Source: Nitrosopumilus sp. K4 (GTDB lineage Archaea > Thermoproteota > Nitrososphaeria > Nitrososphaerales > Nitrosopumilaceae). Taken from it: a stretch of 64,000 nt of DNA. The DNA is taken from assembly GCF_018128925.1 (NCBI RefSeq), contig NZ_CP067007.1, forward strand, positions 1,156,164-1,220,163, read 5' to 3'. Of the stretch, positions 27,845 to 35,908 are shown piece by piece; the stretch's first letter is position 1; every line of letters starts with the position of its first letter. The position numbers and the translations under genes were made by a program. The notes under the pieces were generated by a model. The model was not told where the DNA came from and did not search any database. It saw only the letters and a program-made list of their open reading frames with translations.

Positions 27845-27858
27845 TTAGCCTAGGCTAA
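27845..27858. promoter_or_regulatory. Perfect 14-bp palindrome, probable operator of the oxidase-ZIP operon
   Basis: TTAGCCTAGGCTAA is a perfect inverted repeat abutting the TATA box where TFB would bind. The TTAG...CTAA arms resemble binding sites of DtxR-family metalloregulators. Binding by such a protein would block TFB/TBP and repress. The regulator itself is not identifiable in the window. Confidence 0.6.
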
Positions 27859-27904
27859 CTTTTTTAACCAAATCTAACTTTATACACAGACAAAATTAAG
27901 AAAA

Positions 27905-27919
27905 TTAGGTTTAAACTAA
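27905..27919. promoter_or_regulatory. Second TTAG..CTAA near-palindrome before the 27940 gene
   Basis: TTAGGTTTAAACTAA contains a perfect GTTTAAAC core with TTA/TAA flanks. It lies about 21-35 bases before the ATG at 27940, so it could double as that gene's TATA region. Similarity to the 27845 site suggests joint control; this is inference. Confidence 0.4.
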
Positions 27920-27939
27920 AGATCATTTTTTTAAAAAAT

Positions 27940-28437
27940 ATGCAAAAATCCAGCATTTTAATGGTAATAGTAGGAGTAATGGTAGCAATCGGTATTGTTT
28001 TATCATTTTATGGTAATCAAGTAATTTTCCAGGATCTTGCAAAAGAAGAAGGTGAAGTAAGCTTTGGACAAGAGTTGATAATAGAAATAGAATTAGACCA
28101 AGAGCAAAATGACAATGGGATTTACGCCGTACAGATTCTCAGTTTTAAAGAAGGAGTGTTTTCAGCAGAGGTGTACGATCCATTAGGAATTAAGATAGAT
28201 TCTCAATCAATAAACGAGGAGGTATTTGAAGGAAGTTTTGATATTTTTTCATCTGGAAAGTACCAACTAGTTATCAAAAGCACTGATCAAGAATCAACAA
28301 AAATTTTCGGAGTAATAGGGCCAGAACCAGATGCAGGTGCAAAATCAATTGGATTTATTTCACTTTACATTCTAGTTATCGGATTAATTGGAATGGCAGG
28401 TGTTGGGATTTATGCAATTAAGAATCGAAAAAAGTGA
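27940..28437 (+). CDS. Membrane-anchored hypothetical protein with beta-sandwich domain
   Basis: A 165-residue protein with two membrane helices (about 5-27 and 137-160). The outside domain between them (about 35-130) is beta-rich with GVFSAEVYDPLGIKID and FDIFSSGKYQLVIKS, reminiscent of a GOLD/emp24-like sandwich. The C-terminus KNRKK is basic and cytoplasmic. It is divergent from the multicopper oxidase and shares its promoter region, so a role near the cell envelope in the same response is possible. Function not known. Confidence 0.75.
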   Translation: MQKSSILMVIVGVMVAIGIVLSFYGNQVIFQDLAKEEGEVSFGQELIIEIELDQEQNDNGIYAVQILSFKEGVFSAEVYDPLGIKIDSQSINEEVFEGSFDIFSSGKYQLVIKSTDQESTKIFGVIGPEPDAGAKSIGFISLYILVIGLIGMAGVGIYAIKNRKK

Positions 28438-28438
28438 T

Positions 28439-28750
28439 CTAGTTAAGATAACTATCCATTTTTTCTAGTCCTTCAATTGTTGCATCAAAGTTTTCGTTAT
28501 CTTCTACAATTTTAGTTAGTTTTTCAGAATTTGCAGTGAAAAAAGGGTTTCCACCATCAGAAGATTGATTAACAAAATCATGTTCAATCAAATAAGATAA
28601 TCGTTCTACAACTTCACTTTCAGAAACAAATGCCTGTTCTGCCAGATAAGAGCATGATTTTCCACCATCCTCCAATCCTGCCAAAATTGCAGATGTAACA
28701 GGATCAAACATACAATCTACTACTTTTTCACGATCAAATTCATCTGTCAT
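28439..28750 (-). CDS. Small winged-helix regulator-like protein
   Basis: A 103-residue protein with an HTH-like core (TSAILAGLEDGGKSCSYLAEQAFVSESEVVERLSYLIEHDFV, about 18-60), followed by a wing (GNPFFTANSEKL) and a helical C-terminus that could dimerise. The pattern fits ArsR-like archaeal winged helix proteins. Two cysteines (C13 and C33) could sense redox or metal, but no full metal site is seen. It lies next to the membrane protein at 27940 with nearly abutting convergent stops. Confidence 0.7.
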   Translation of the reverse strand: MTDEFDREKVVDCMFDPVTSAILAGLEDGGKSCSYLAEQAFVSESEVVERLSYLIEHDFVNQSSDGGNPFFTANSEKLTKIVEDNENFDATIEGLEKMDSYLN

Positions 28751-28842
28751 TTTAACAAATTTATCACGTTATAATAAAAAACTTTTTCAGTATTTTTCAG
28801 ATCAATAAGATAATTAGTAAAAAAAACCCACATATGTGACAT

Positions 28843-28995
28843 ATGCAAAAATTGTGTGGTAATGACCCATCTGGCAAAGGAGTCCACTGCTATTGTATAG
28901 ATATTGATTCTCAGAGAGGAGTAAAGAAATGCTGCCAATGTAACCAATGGAATGTTCAAGGAAAGGATTGGACTGAGGATTCAGATTTCAGATAA
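28843..28995 (+). CDS. Small Cys-rich protein, 50 residues
   Basis: The frame ATG 28843 to TAA 28995 encodes a compact protein with six cysteines and one histidine in the pattern C, HCYC, CCQC plus a Trp-rich end (WNVQGKDWTEDSD). It is probably a small zinc- or Fe-S-binding protein. A 10-base palindrome (CACATATGTG, 28829-28838) lies just upstream. The minus-strand frame over this region has no recognisable features and is rejected. Confidence 0.6.
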   Translation: MQKLCGNDPSGKGVHCYCIDIDSQRGVKKCCQCNQWNVQGKDWTEDSDFR

Positions 28996-29070
28996 ACTAT
29001 ATTTTAGATCTAACTAGGAGTGTTTTCATATTTTAACCCAGAAATTCAGCCAGATGACGCCTAGCATGGT

Positions 29071-29080
29071 TTTTATCGGG
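29071..29080 (+). promoter_or_regulatory. TATA-like element before rps13
   Basis: A TTTTTATCGG element lies about 25-33 bases before the TTG start at 29103. The same 10 bases are found before glmS (30313-30322). Confidence 0.4.
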
Positions 29081-29102
29081 GTAACCTAGAATTTTTGAAT
29101 AC

Positions 29103-29669
29103 TTGAGCACTCAAGAATACAGACACATTGTAAGGATTGTAGGAAATGATATTCCTGGAGCTAAAAAGGTTCTCGTAGGCCTGACCCAGATTAAAGGAAT
29201 AGGATACAATTTTGCCACTGCAATATTAGATACTTTGAAAATTAATACAAATTCAAACATTGGGTTTTTGACAGAATCAGATGTACAATCAATTGAGAAG
29301 TTAATTACAGATCCATCATCTGGAAGATTTCCAACATGGTTCCTCAACAGAAGAAAAGATGTAGAAACAGGAAAAGACATTCATCTGCTGACATCTGATA
29401 TTGATTTTACTTTAAGAAATGATATTGAACGTGAAAGAATCACTGCCAGTTGGAGAGGTTATCGCCATCTAAACGGCCTTAAAGTCAGAGGACAAAGAAC
29501 CAGGACTACAGGTAGAAAAGGTGGAGCAGTAGGAGTTGCTAAAGGAGGAAAAGTAGCTCCAGCAAAAACTGCGGCACCAGCAGCAGTAGCTGCACCAGTA
29601 GCAGCTGGCGCAACAGCTGAGGCAGCACCAGCAGAAAAGAAAGAATCTCCAGCGGAGAAGAAAGAGTAG
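29103..29669 (+). CDS. rps13: 30S ribosomal protein S13 (uS13) with Ala/Pro/Lys tail
   Basis: A 188-residue protein. Residues 1-150 match archaeal uS13: [23 protein letters not shown], and the C-terminal tail motif [19 protein letters not shown] that contacts tRNA and 16S rRNA. Residues about 152-188 form a low-complexity [11 protein letters not shown]...EKKE tail not found in most archaeal S13. The start is TTG. It heads a two-gene unit with rps4 (9-base gap). S11 and rpoD, often next in archaea, are absent here. Confidence 0.95.
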   Translation: MSTQEYRHIVRIVGNDIPGAKKVLVGLTQIKGIGYNFATAILDTLKINTNSNIGFLTESDVQSIEKLITDPSSGRFPTWFLNRRKDVETGKDIHLLTSDIDFTLRNDIERERITASWRGYRHLNGLKVRGQRTRTTGRKGGAVGVAKGGKVAPAKTAAPAAVAAPVAAGATAEAAPAEKKESPAEKKE

Positions 29670-29678
29670 GTGAATTAG

Positions 29679-30299
29679 ATGGGAGATCCTAAATATCCAC
29701 GAAGAGCTTGGAGAAAACCAAAGAGACCTCTAAATTATGAATTAAAGATGGATGAATTGAAAATTCTAGGAACATTTGGATTAAGAACTAAAAGAGAATT
29801 GTGGAAAGCACATACTGAACTGTCACGAGTCAGACATCAAGCAAGATCATTACTTGCATTAAGACAAGACGAAAGAGAAGAAAAAGAACCAATATTGATG
29901 AAGTCACTAGAAAGAATAGGATTGGTAAGTGGCGGTTCAACGTTAGATGATGTTTTGAATTTACAAGTTGATGATTTGCTTTCACGCAGATTACAATCAA
30001 TAGTTACAAAGAAGCTAGGCTTCAAAACACCATACCAAGCAAGACAAGCAATTATTCATGGACATGTTATGATCGGAGATAGAAAAGTAGACATTCCATC
30101 ATATGTTGTTACACTAACAGAAGAAGACAACATTCATTTTGCACCAGAATCAAAATTACCTGAAATTTTAGAGAAAACAAAACAAGAAGAACCTAAAGCA
30201 GTTACAGAGGAAGCAGAAACAAATACAACAGAAGAAGCAAAGGTTGAGACCACACAAGAACCGGCAACTGAGGCCAAGAGCGAAAGCCCTTCAGAATAA
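29679..30299 (+). CDS. rps4: 30S ribosomal protein S4 (uS4) with acidic tail
   Basis: A 206-residue primary 16S-binding protein. It has an N-terminal block WRKPKRPLNYELKMDELKILGTFGLRTKRELWK and an S4 RNA-binding domain RLQSIVTKKLGFKTPYQARQAIIHGHVMIGDRKVDIPSY (about 107-147). The last ~45 residues are a Glu/Thr-rich low-complexity extension. It follows S13 in the same transcript. Confidence 0.95.
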   Translation: MGDPKYPRRAWRKPKRPLNYELKMDELKILGTFGLRTKRELWKAHTELSRVRHQARSLLALRQDEREEKEPILMKSLERIGLVSGGSTLDDVLNLQVDDLLSRRLQSIVTKKLGFKTPYQARQAIIHGHVMIGDRKVDIPSYVVTLTEEDNIHFAPESKLPEILEKTKQEEPKAVTEEAETNTTEEAKVETTQEPATEAKSESPSE

Positions 30300-30312
30300 T
30301 CCAATAATACGC

Positions 30313-30322
30313 TTTTTATCGG
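30313..30322 (+). promoter_or_regulatory. TATA-like element before glmS
   Basis: TTTTTATCGG matches the element before rps13. It lies about 30-39 bases before the glmS ATG (30352). Confidence 0.4.
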
Positions 30323-30351
30323 TAAATAATCTCAGGAGATAGTATACTGTC

Positions 30352-32109
30352 ATGTGTTCAATAATAGGGTATTATGGAGAGGAAATAGCAGCACCAATAA
30401 TTGTCAAAGGCCTAAAACGAATGGAATATCGTGGGTATGATAGTGTAGGAGTGGCTACAGAATCTAACAATCAGATTGAACTCAAGAAAGGAACAGGTAA
30501 AGTAGACGAGGTAAATTCTAAACTCAACTTAGAGTCATTGCCAGGCAAAATAGGAATAGGACATACAAGATGGGCAACTCATGGAAAAGTAACAGATGTA
30601 AATGCCCATCCGCATAAAAGCACATCAGAAAAGATTGCCATTGTTCACAATGGAATAATTGAAAATTTTCAAGAATTAAAAGCCAATTTAGAAAAAGATG
30701 GATTCAAATTCAAAAGCGATACAGATAGCGAAATAATTGCAAATTTACTGCAGAGAAATTACGACAAAATACAAAATGTTAAAGAAGCAATCATCAAAAC
30801 AGTCTCGGAATTAAAAGGACATTATTCTTTTGTGGCGATGTTTGAGAACGGTCAACTTGCTGCAGCAAGATTTCATGAACCGTTGATCATAGGAGTTGGG
30901 AAAGAAAATTTCTTTTTGTCTAGTGACGTACTAGGATTTATCGAATACACAGATGATGCAATTTACATAGACAATGGAAATTTTGTTTTAATAGATAACA
31001 ATAAGATGGAGATTTTTGATTTCAGAGGAGAATCAGTAAGATCAAAAATCACAAAAGTTTCAAAAGAATTTGCAGATGCATACAAAGGCGAATTTGCACA
31101 TTTTACATTAAAAGAAATTCATGAACAAAATGAGAGTATTCTTGATGCAGGAGTAAAAACAGATGATGCAATTGAAAAGACATCTGATTACATCAAACAC
31201 GCAAAAAACATCTATGTTACTGGAAGTGGAACAAGTTATAATTCTGCATTAATTGCAAAACAAATCTTATCAAAATATGCCAAGATAAAAGCAGAGCCAA
31301 TTATGTCTAGCGAACTCCAATTTTCACCAGACAGCATAGAATCAAATTCAATCCTTATTGCAATATCCCAAAGTGGTGAAAGTGCTGATGTTTTAGACGC
31401 AATAAAGATAGCAAAACAAAAAAATTGTAAAATTATTTCAATCGTAAATATTCTTACGTCATCTTTAGCAAGAGAATCAGATGTTGTTATTGGAATGAAC
31501 TGCGGTCCAGAAATAGGAGTAGCTGCAACAAAGAGCTTTACGTCACAATTGGCAATATTGTTTAAGATTGTTCAAAGACTCGATGATAGTTTCAGAGTGG
31601 ATTTTGGTGAAATTTCTCAATCAATATCAAAAATTTTAGAAAATCCCTTAAAGATTCAGCAAATAGCCAAGGAATTGAAGAAGGTTTCAGATATCTATGT
31701 ACTTGGAAGAGGTATGCATTATCCAATTGCAATAGAAGCAGCACTAAAACTAAAAGAATTAACATACATTCATGCTGAAGGGATTCCGGGAGGAGAGTTA
31801 AAACATGGGCCTCTTGCCCTAATGGACTCAAATGTTTTTGTGATTATCATCAATCCAAATGATTCAACATACACAGACACACTTACTAGTGCAAGAGAAA
31901 TCAGTGCAAGAGGTGCAAAAGTCATTGGAATCTCAGATACAGAGAGTGATGCATATGACTTTTGGATAGAAATTCCAAAATCAAATGAAATATCATTTTT
32001 AATTTCAGAAATCATACCAATTCAACTGCTTTCATACTATGCAGCATTAGAAAAGGATACAGATCCAGACTATCCAAGGAATTTAGCAAAATCAGTTACA
32101 GTGAAGTAA
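30352..32109 (+). CDS. glmS: Glutamine-fructose-6-phosphate aminotransferase
   Basis: The 585-residue enzyme makes glucosamine-6-phosphate, the entry to UDP-GlcNAc and N-glycan or S-layer glycan synthesis. The N-terminal Ntn glutaminase domain starts at the nucleophile Cys2 (MCSIIGYYG) and includes GHTRWATHG and HNGIIENF. Two SIS domains follow (YVTGSGTSYNSA...SQSGESADV; YVLGRGMHYPIA...EGIPGGELKHGPLAL). It ends with the conserved PRNLAKSVTVK. The 3' end overlaps the convergent cobT-like gene by 14 bases. Confidence 0.96.
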   Translation: MCSIIGYYGEEIAAPIIVKGLKRMEYRGYDSVGVATESNNQIELKKGTGKVDEVNSKLNLESLPGKIGIGHTRWATHGKVTDVNAHPHKSTSEKIAIVHNGIIENFQELKANLEKDGFKFKSDTDSEIIANLLQRNYDKIQNVKEAIIKTVSELKGHYSFVAMFENGQLAAARFHEPLIIGVGKENFFLSSDVLGFIEYTDDAIYIDNGNFVLIDNNKMEIFDFRGESVRSKITKVSKEFADAYKGEFAHFTLKEIHEQNESILDAGVKTDDAIEKTSDYIKHAKNIYVTGSGTSYNSALIAKQILSKYAKIKAEPIMSSELQFSPDSIESNSILIAISQSGESADVLDAIKIAKQKNCKIISIVNILTSSLARESDVVIGMNCGPEIGVAATKSFTSQLAILFKIVQRLDDSFRVDFGEISQSISKILENPLKIQQIAKELKKVSDIYVLGRGMHYPIAIEAALKLKELTYIHAEGIPGGELKHGPLALMDSNVFVIIINPNDSTYTDTLTSAREISARGAKVIGISDTESDAYDFWIEIPKSNEISFLISEIIPIQLLSYYAALEKDTDPDYPRNLAKSVTVK

Positions 32110-33160
32110 ATATTCTATGATATTCTTTTTCGACAAGTTCCAAAAATTTTTCAGATGAAAGTCCAGACTTGATCATTGATGCAATAATACTTCCACCTGC
32201 ACCTACACCTTCTTTTGCAAATCCCTCAGAGAATGCTTTTAGTCCAGAAAATTTAGAATTTTCCAAACCAGGATTGACAGATAATGCTGGAATGTCAGCA
32301 ATTTCTGAAATAATTTTTGTAAAATTTGCGTTTGAATCATTTGTGATATAGGATGTAGTTCCAATTGCAGTGTTTTCCTCATTAAATCCAATTTTTGATG
32401 CAAATGCCAATACGGCAGCCATTTGAGTGCCACCAGCTAGTATTACTTTAGATATTTCAGATGCAGAACTTAACATTCCTGTCACAAATGCAATCATTGG
32501 ATCTCCAACACTTGCAACAATTTTGTAGGGATGTTCTGAATCAATTCTTGCCAGTGCAGAAGTTACAATACGATTTTTGAGTTCAACAGGATTATTTGGA
32601 ATGCTAGAACTTACCTTTGCCTCAAATCCCAAACCTCGTAAAACTGCAAGAGCAGTAGTCGTTCCACCCGGAATACTTTCTCCAATCATTAAACAATCAG
32701 TCATAGATGCCAAGCTTCGTCCAACAATTCTTCCATAATCAACTGCCTGAATGATTTGGGAATCGGTCATTGCAAATTCTTCTGAGATGTTTTTTCCATA
32801 AGTCAACCCAGTTTGAATAAAAGGTAATTGAGGTGAAATTTTGCTTCCTGCATTAATTACTAGATGAGGAATGCTAGACGACTCTAATGCAGTTTTTGTC
32901 AATATAGCAGGAGTGGGTTTTCCATCAGGAGTCATAGGAATATTTTTGATTGTTTTGCAATATCCATAGTGAAGATATTCAGCGTCTGCAGGAGGAGTAA
33001 ATTGAATTGAATCTTTATCTGCACCTGCAAAAGTGATTCCAGGAATTTCACATGTTTGAGTATATGAGATTACAAATGAGAATAAGAAATTTCCAGTTTT
33101 GATCGAGTCAATAAAAGATTGAGCCTTACCAGTGTTTCCCAGTAATTCAATATCATTCAA
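32096..33160 (-). CDS. CobT-like nicotinate-nucleotide-dimethylbenzimidazole phosphoribosyltransferase (UPF0284 type)
   Basis: This 354-residue protein belongs to the archaeal CobT-related family. Signatures include SIPGGTTTALAVLRGLG, VGDPMIAFVTGM, ILAGGTQMAAVLAFA and a Gly-rich GVGAGGSIIASMIKSG near the C-terminus. CobT activates the lower ligand base for cobalamin assembly. Ammonia-oxidising archaea are known cobalamin producers, so the role fits. It precedes the MBL hydrolase and NnrE on the same strand in a probable minus-strand operon. Substrate base specificity cannot be read from sequence. Confidence 0.85.
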   Translation of the reverse strand: MNDIELLGNTGKAQSFIDSIKTGNFLFSFVISYTQTCEIPGITFAGADKDSIQFTPPADAEYLHYGYCKTIKNIPMTPDGKPTPAILTKTALESSSIPHLVINAGSKISPQLPFIQTGLTYGKNISEEFAMTDSQIIQAVDYGRIVGRSLASMTDCLMIGESIPGGTTTALAVLRGLGFEAKVSSSIPNNPVELKNRIVTSALARIDSEHPYKIVASVGDPMIAFVTGMLSSASEISKVILAGGTQMAAVLAFASKIGFNEENTAIGTTSYITNDSNANFTKIISEIADIPALSVNPGLENSKFSGLKAFSEGFAKEGVGAGGSIIASMIKSGLSSEKFLELVEKEYHRIFTSL

Positions 33161-33164
33161 ATCT

Positions 33165-33773
33165 CTAACCCATCATATCAACAAATTCTTGTTCTGTTCT
33201 TTTTTGCATAACAAGATTTGTTGTTTTTTCACGTCCAATAGTAGATGTTTCAGCATGTCCATAATTATGACCAGGGTACAAAACAAGATTATCATCTAAG
33301 GAGTACAAGACATCAAAAAGACTGTGATAGAGTTCCTTTGCACTGCCGCCGGGTAAATCAACTCTTCCACAGTTACCAACAAAGAGCGTATCACCAGAAA
33401 AGATCTTCCCATCACCAATTAAACACATACTGTCTTTTGAGTGACCAGGAGTATGATACACAGTTAATTTTGAATTTCCAAACTCTATCACATCTCCATC
33501 CTTTACCGAGACATCATGTTGTAATTCGGACGCTTCATGTTGAATGATTTTGGCATTTGTGGAATTTACCATACCTTCATTTCCCAAAGTATGATCAAAA
33601 TGATGATGAGTGTTTACAATGTATTTTACTTTAAGATCATTTCTTTTGATGATTAATTCTAACTCAATAAGATCCCAGGAAGGATCAATGACTATAGCCT
33701 CCCCAGTATCCTCATCTTCAACTACATATGTAAAATTCTGCATATTTCCTACTTGGATTTGATGGACTTTCAT
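33165..33773 (-). CDS. Metallo-beta-lactamase-fold hydrolase, glyoxalase II-like
   Basis: A 202-residue MBL-fold protein with the dinuclear metal motif NTHHHFDHTLGN (HxHxDH, about residues 55-66), YHTPGHSKDSMCL, FSGDTLFVGNCGRVD and YPGHNYG. The closest functional classes are hydroxyacylglutathione hydrolases and persulfide dioxygenases. Archaea of this kind lack glutathione, so another thioester is more likely. Its start overlaps the nnrE stop by 4 bases. Confidence 0.85.
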   Translation of the reverse strand: MKVHQIQVGNMQNFTYVVEDEDTGEAIVIDPSWDLIELELIIKRNDLKVKYIVNTHHHFDHTLGNEGMVNSTNAKIIQHEASELQHDVSVKDGDVIEFGNSKLTVYHTPGHSKDSMCLIGDGKIFSGDTLFVGNCGRVDLPGGSAKELYHSLFDVLYSLDDNLVLYPGHNYGHAETSTIGREKTTNLVMQKRTEQEFVDMMG

Positions 33774-34417
33774 AATACTCCCTCTTCAGCTTCGGGTGGA
33801 ATTCCTATTTTTTCGGCAAACAGTTCACCTGTCAAATCTTTTCTTTTTGGAATCCCTTGTTTCATTTTGTGAAAGGTTACAGTCATATCGCATTTTGTAA
33901 CAATATTTGCTGTCTCACCAGTTTGTGGATCTAATCCAGATGGCACATCTACTGCAAACTTGAAACAATTCTGACTGTTGATGTAATTAATTGCAGTTGC
34001 ATAAGGTTCTCGAATTTCTCCTGAAATTCCAGTACCTAAAATACCATCAATAATAATGTCAGGAGTTAAATCAAAATTCATTTCATTTCCAGTAAGAAGT
34101 TTAACGGAAGGCATCTTTTGCAAAATGGACCAATTCCATTTACTTTCCTCTGTTTTGATATTTTCTGGAGAGCCAAGTAACTTCACAATAGGTTTAGCGC
34201 CATATCCAGCAAGATGTCTTGCCATAACTAAACCGTCACCACCATTGTTACCCATTCCTACAAAAATCAGAATGTTTTTTGATTTAACATTTCCAAATTT
34301 TTCAATTAGTCTTTTTACAGCAGCAGCTCCTGCATTTTCCATCATAAATTTTTTCAAAAAACCCATAGCATGACCATTATTTTCAATCTGATACATTTGA
34401 TCTACAGTAATTTCCAT
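33770..34417 (-). CDS. nnrE: NAD(P)H-hydrate epimerase (YjeF N-terminal domain)
   Basis: The 215-residue YjeF_N protein repairs damaged NAD(P)H by converting R- to S-NAD(P)HX. Motifs: FVGMGNNGGDGLVMARHLAGYG (nucleotide site), DGILGTGISGEIREPY and FAVDVPSGLDPQTGE. The partner dehydratase domain (NnrD) is not fused and not in the window. It begins the minus-strand nnrE-MBL-cobT set. Confidence 0.9.
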   Translation of the reverse strand: MEITVDQMYQIENNGHAMGFLKKFMMENAGAAAVKRLIEKFGNVKSKNILIFVGMGNNGGDGLVMARHLAGYGAKPIVKLLGSPENIKTEESKWNWSILQKMPSVKLLTGNEMNFDLTPDIIIDGILGTGISGEIREPYATAINYINSQNCFKFAVDVPSGLDPQTGETANIVTKCDMTVTFHKMKQGIPKRKDLTGELFAEKIGIPPEAEEGVL

Positions 34418-34537
34418 AATTTACAAAATCTCACACCAAAATAAGAGCTTTAGGAATGATTTGACAGAAATTAATCATAAAAATTACAGTTGAAAAAGAT
34501 GATTTTCATTTTTATCTGGTATAAATGTAGAAAAAAT

Positions 34538-34840
34538 ATGTCCGGATACAATAACAAAGCAAACAACTCATCTAACAAAAATTCAATTTTTATGGTTGGA
34601 GGTATAATTTTGGTTGGTGCAGTTATACTGTTTGCTTATTTAATGTGGTACGTATCTCCAGAAGAAAACATTGAAAGAGTAAGAGTTGTTGCAGTCACCG
34701 AATCAGGATGCATTGCAGAAACAATGGATGGTCACGCTGTAAACATAGGGGATTGTCAAGCAGAGCCAGACGAATACATAATGGCCTTAGTAGATCAAAA
34801 GCTAAAAGAACGTGCTACAATGATGAATCCAACAAGATAA
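34538..34840 (+). CDS. Small single-span membrane protein, 100 residues
   Basis: From ATG 34538 the protein has an Asn/Ser/Lys-rich N-terminus, one membrane helix (about 18-39, MVGGIILVGAVILFAYLMWY) and a ~60-residue outside domain with two cysteines (SGCIAE...GDCQAE) that may form a disulfide. A TATA-like TGGTATAAAT is about 20 bases upstream, so I prefer this start to the longer non-supported frame from 34490. Function unknown. Confidence 0.7.
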   Translation: MSGYNNKANNSSNKNSIFMVGGIILVGAVILFAYLMWYVSPEENIERVRVVAVTESGCIAETMDGHAVNIGDCQAEPDEYIMALVDQKLKERATMMNPTR

Positions 34841-34900
34841 CCCATAAAGAAATAGCAGTATAGAGCAAACGACTTTATCCTAGTTTTTTGGAAACGTTGT

Positions 34901-35515
34901 ATGACACTAAAGAATGTAAAAACATCTCTAAATAAAATATCAAAAACATTATCAGAAGTTCAGGATTCAAGAGAATTTTTGTTGAAAAACACTAGAGAGG
35001 TTATCATACTGTGTAGCAGGGCAATTATAGCAGTACACAAAGGAGATAAGAAATCTGCAAAAACAAATCTGAAGAAAGCAGAATCATTACTAAAAAAATA
35101 TCAGAAAAAAGCAAAAGGAGATCTTAGAAGATATATCATTACTCCCGAACAAGAATTTGTAGAAGCATCTTGTCTAGTCGCAATTTTTGAAAAAAAAGAA
35201 ATTCCAACAGATAAGAAATTGAATGTGTTACCAGAATCATATGTTCTTGGATTACTAGATTGCGTTGGGGAACTAAAAAGAATGATTTTTGATAAAATCA
35301 GGATCGGTGAAATTTCTGATGCAATAAGAATTTTTGAAATTATGGAAAACATGTATCTCAACTTGTATCCATTTTCAATGTATGATAAAGTGGTAAAAGA
35401 AACTAGAAGAAAAATAGACGTAAATAGAATTTTGGTGGAGGATGCAAGAGGTGCCATAACTGAAGAGAAAAGACGATCTGATCTCATTAATGCAATTAAC
35501 AAATTGCAAAAGTAA
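34901..35515 (+). CDS. Translin-family RNA/ssDNA-binding protein
   Basis: A 204-residue all-helical protein of the translin/TRAX superfamily. The best marker is the segment ESYVLGLLDCVGELKRMIFDKI (about residues 110-130), matching the translin YVxGLxDxxGELRR core. A Lys-rich helix (about 43-70) and helical C-terminus complete it. Archaeal translins assemble into octameric barrels with RNase or RNA-binding roles. Confidence 0.8.
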   Translation: MTLKNVKTSLNKISKTLSEVQDSREFLLKNTREVIILCSRAIIAVHKGDKKSAKTNLKKAESLLKKYQKKAKGDLRRYIITPEQEFVEASCLVAIFEKKEIPTDKKLNVLPESYVLGLLDCVGELKRMIFDKIRIGEISDAIRIFEIMENMYLNLYPFSMYDKVVKETRRKIDVNRILVEDARGAITEEKRRSDLINAINKLQK

Positions 35516-35534
35516 TTTTTTGTAGATTTTGTAT

Positions 35535-35618
35535 GCGGGCGATGGGATTTGAACCCACGAACTCCTGAGAGACTAGCCCCTCAAGCTAGCGCCTTTGGCC
35601 AGGCTGGGCGACGCCCGC
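35535..35618 (-). tRNA. tRNA-Leu (anticodon GAG)
   Basis: On the minus strand an 84-nt cloverleaf runs from GCGGGCG (5' acceptor) to CGCCCGC. The anticodon stem CTAGC/GCTAG holds the loop TTGAGGG (anticodon GAG). It has the long variable arm expected for tRNA-Leu and a GTTCAAATC T-loop. There is no intron and CCA is not encoded. Confidence 0.95.
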
Positions 35619-35670
35619 AAGGAAAATTTCTTGCATGGTTTTTATAATCCTTGATTACTTTTTCGTTCGT

Positions 35671-35907
35671 ATGTTAATTCCTGTCAGATGCTTTACTTGT
35701 GGAAATTTGATTGCAGACAAGTATGATGATTATCAAAATAAAGTTAGATCAGGAGAAGATCCTGCAAAAGTACTAGATTCTTTAGGAATTTCTCGATATT
35801 GTTGTAGAAGAATGTTGCTAACATCTCTTGAAACAATTCAGCAGATAATTCCGTTCTACGAAGCAATACAGAGAAGAAATCAAGAAGTACAATCAGAGTT
35901 AGAATAG
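35671..35907 (+). CDS. rpoN: DNA-directed RNA polymerase subunit N (Rpb10-like)
   Basis: From ATG 35671 a 78-residue protein begins MLIPVRCFTCGNLIADKY, the hallmark Rpb10/RpoN zinc site, completed by YCCRRMLLTS. The upstream in-frame start at 35635 would add 12 residues absent from the family. The stop is followed directly by the enolase start. The gene order rpoN-eno-rps2-MEMO-mvk is common in archaea. Confidence 0.95.
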   Translation: MLIPVRCFTCGNLIADKYDDYQNKVRSGEDPAKVLDSLGISRYCCRRMLLTSLETIQQIIPFYEAIQRRNQEVQSELE

Positions 35908-35908
35908 A

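Noticed and set aside
28747-28959. 70-residue minus-strand frame
   Set aside because: It is antisense to a six-cysteine plus-strand protein and lacks recognisable features.
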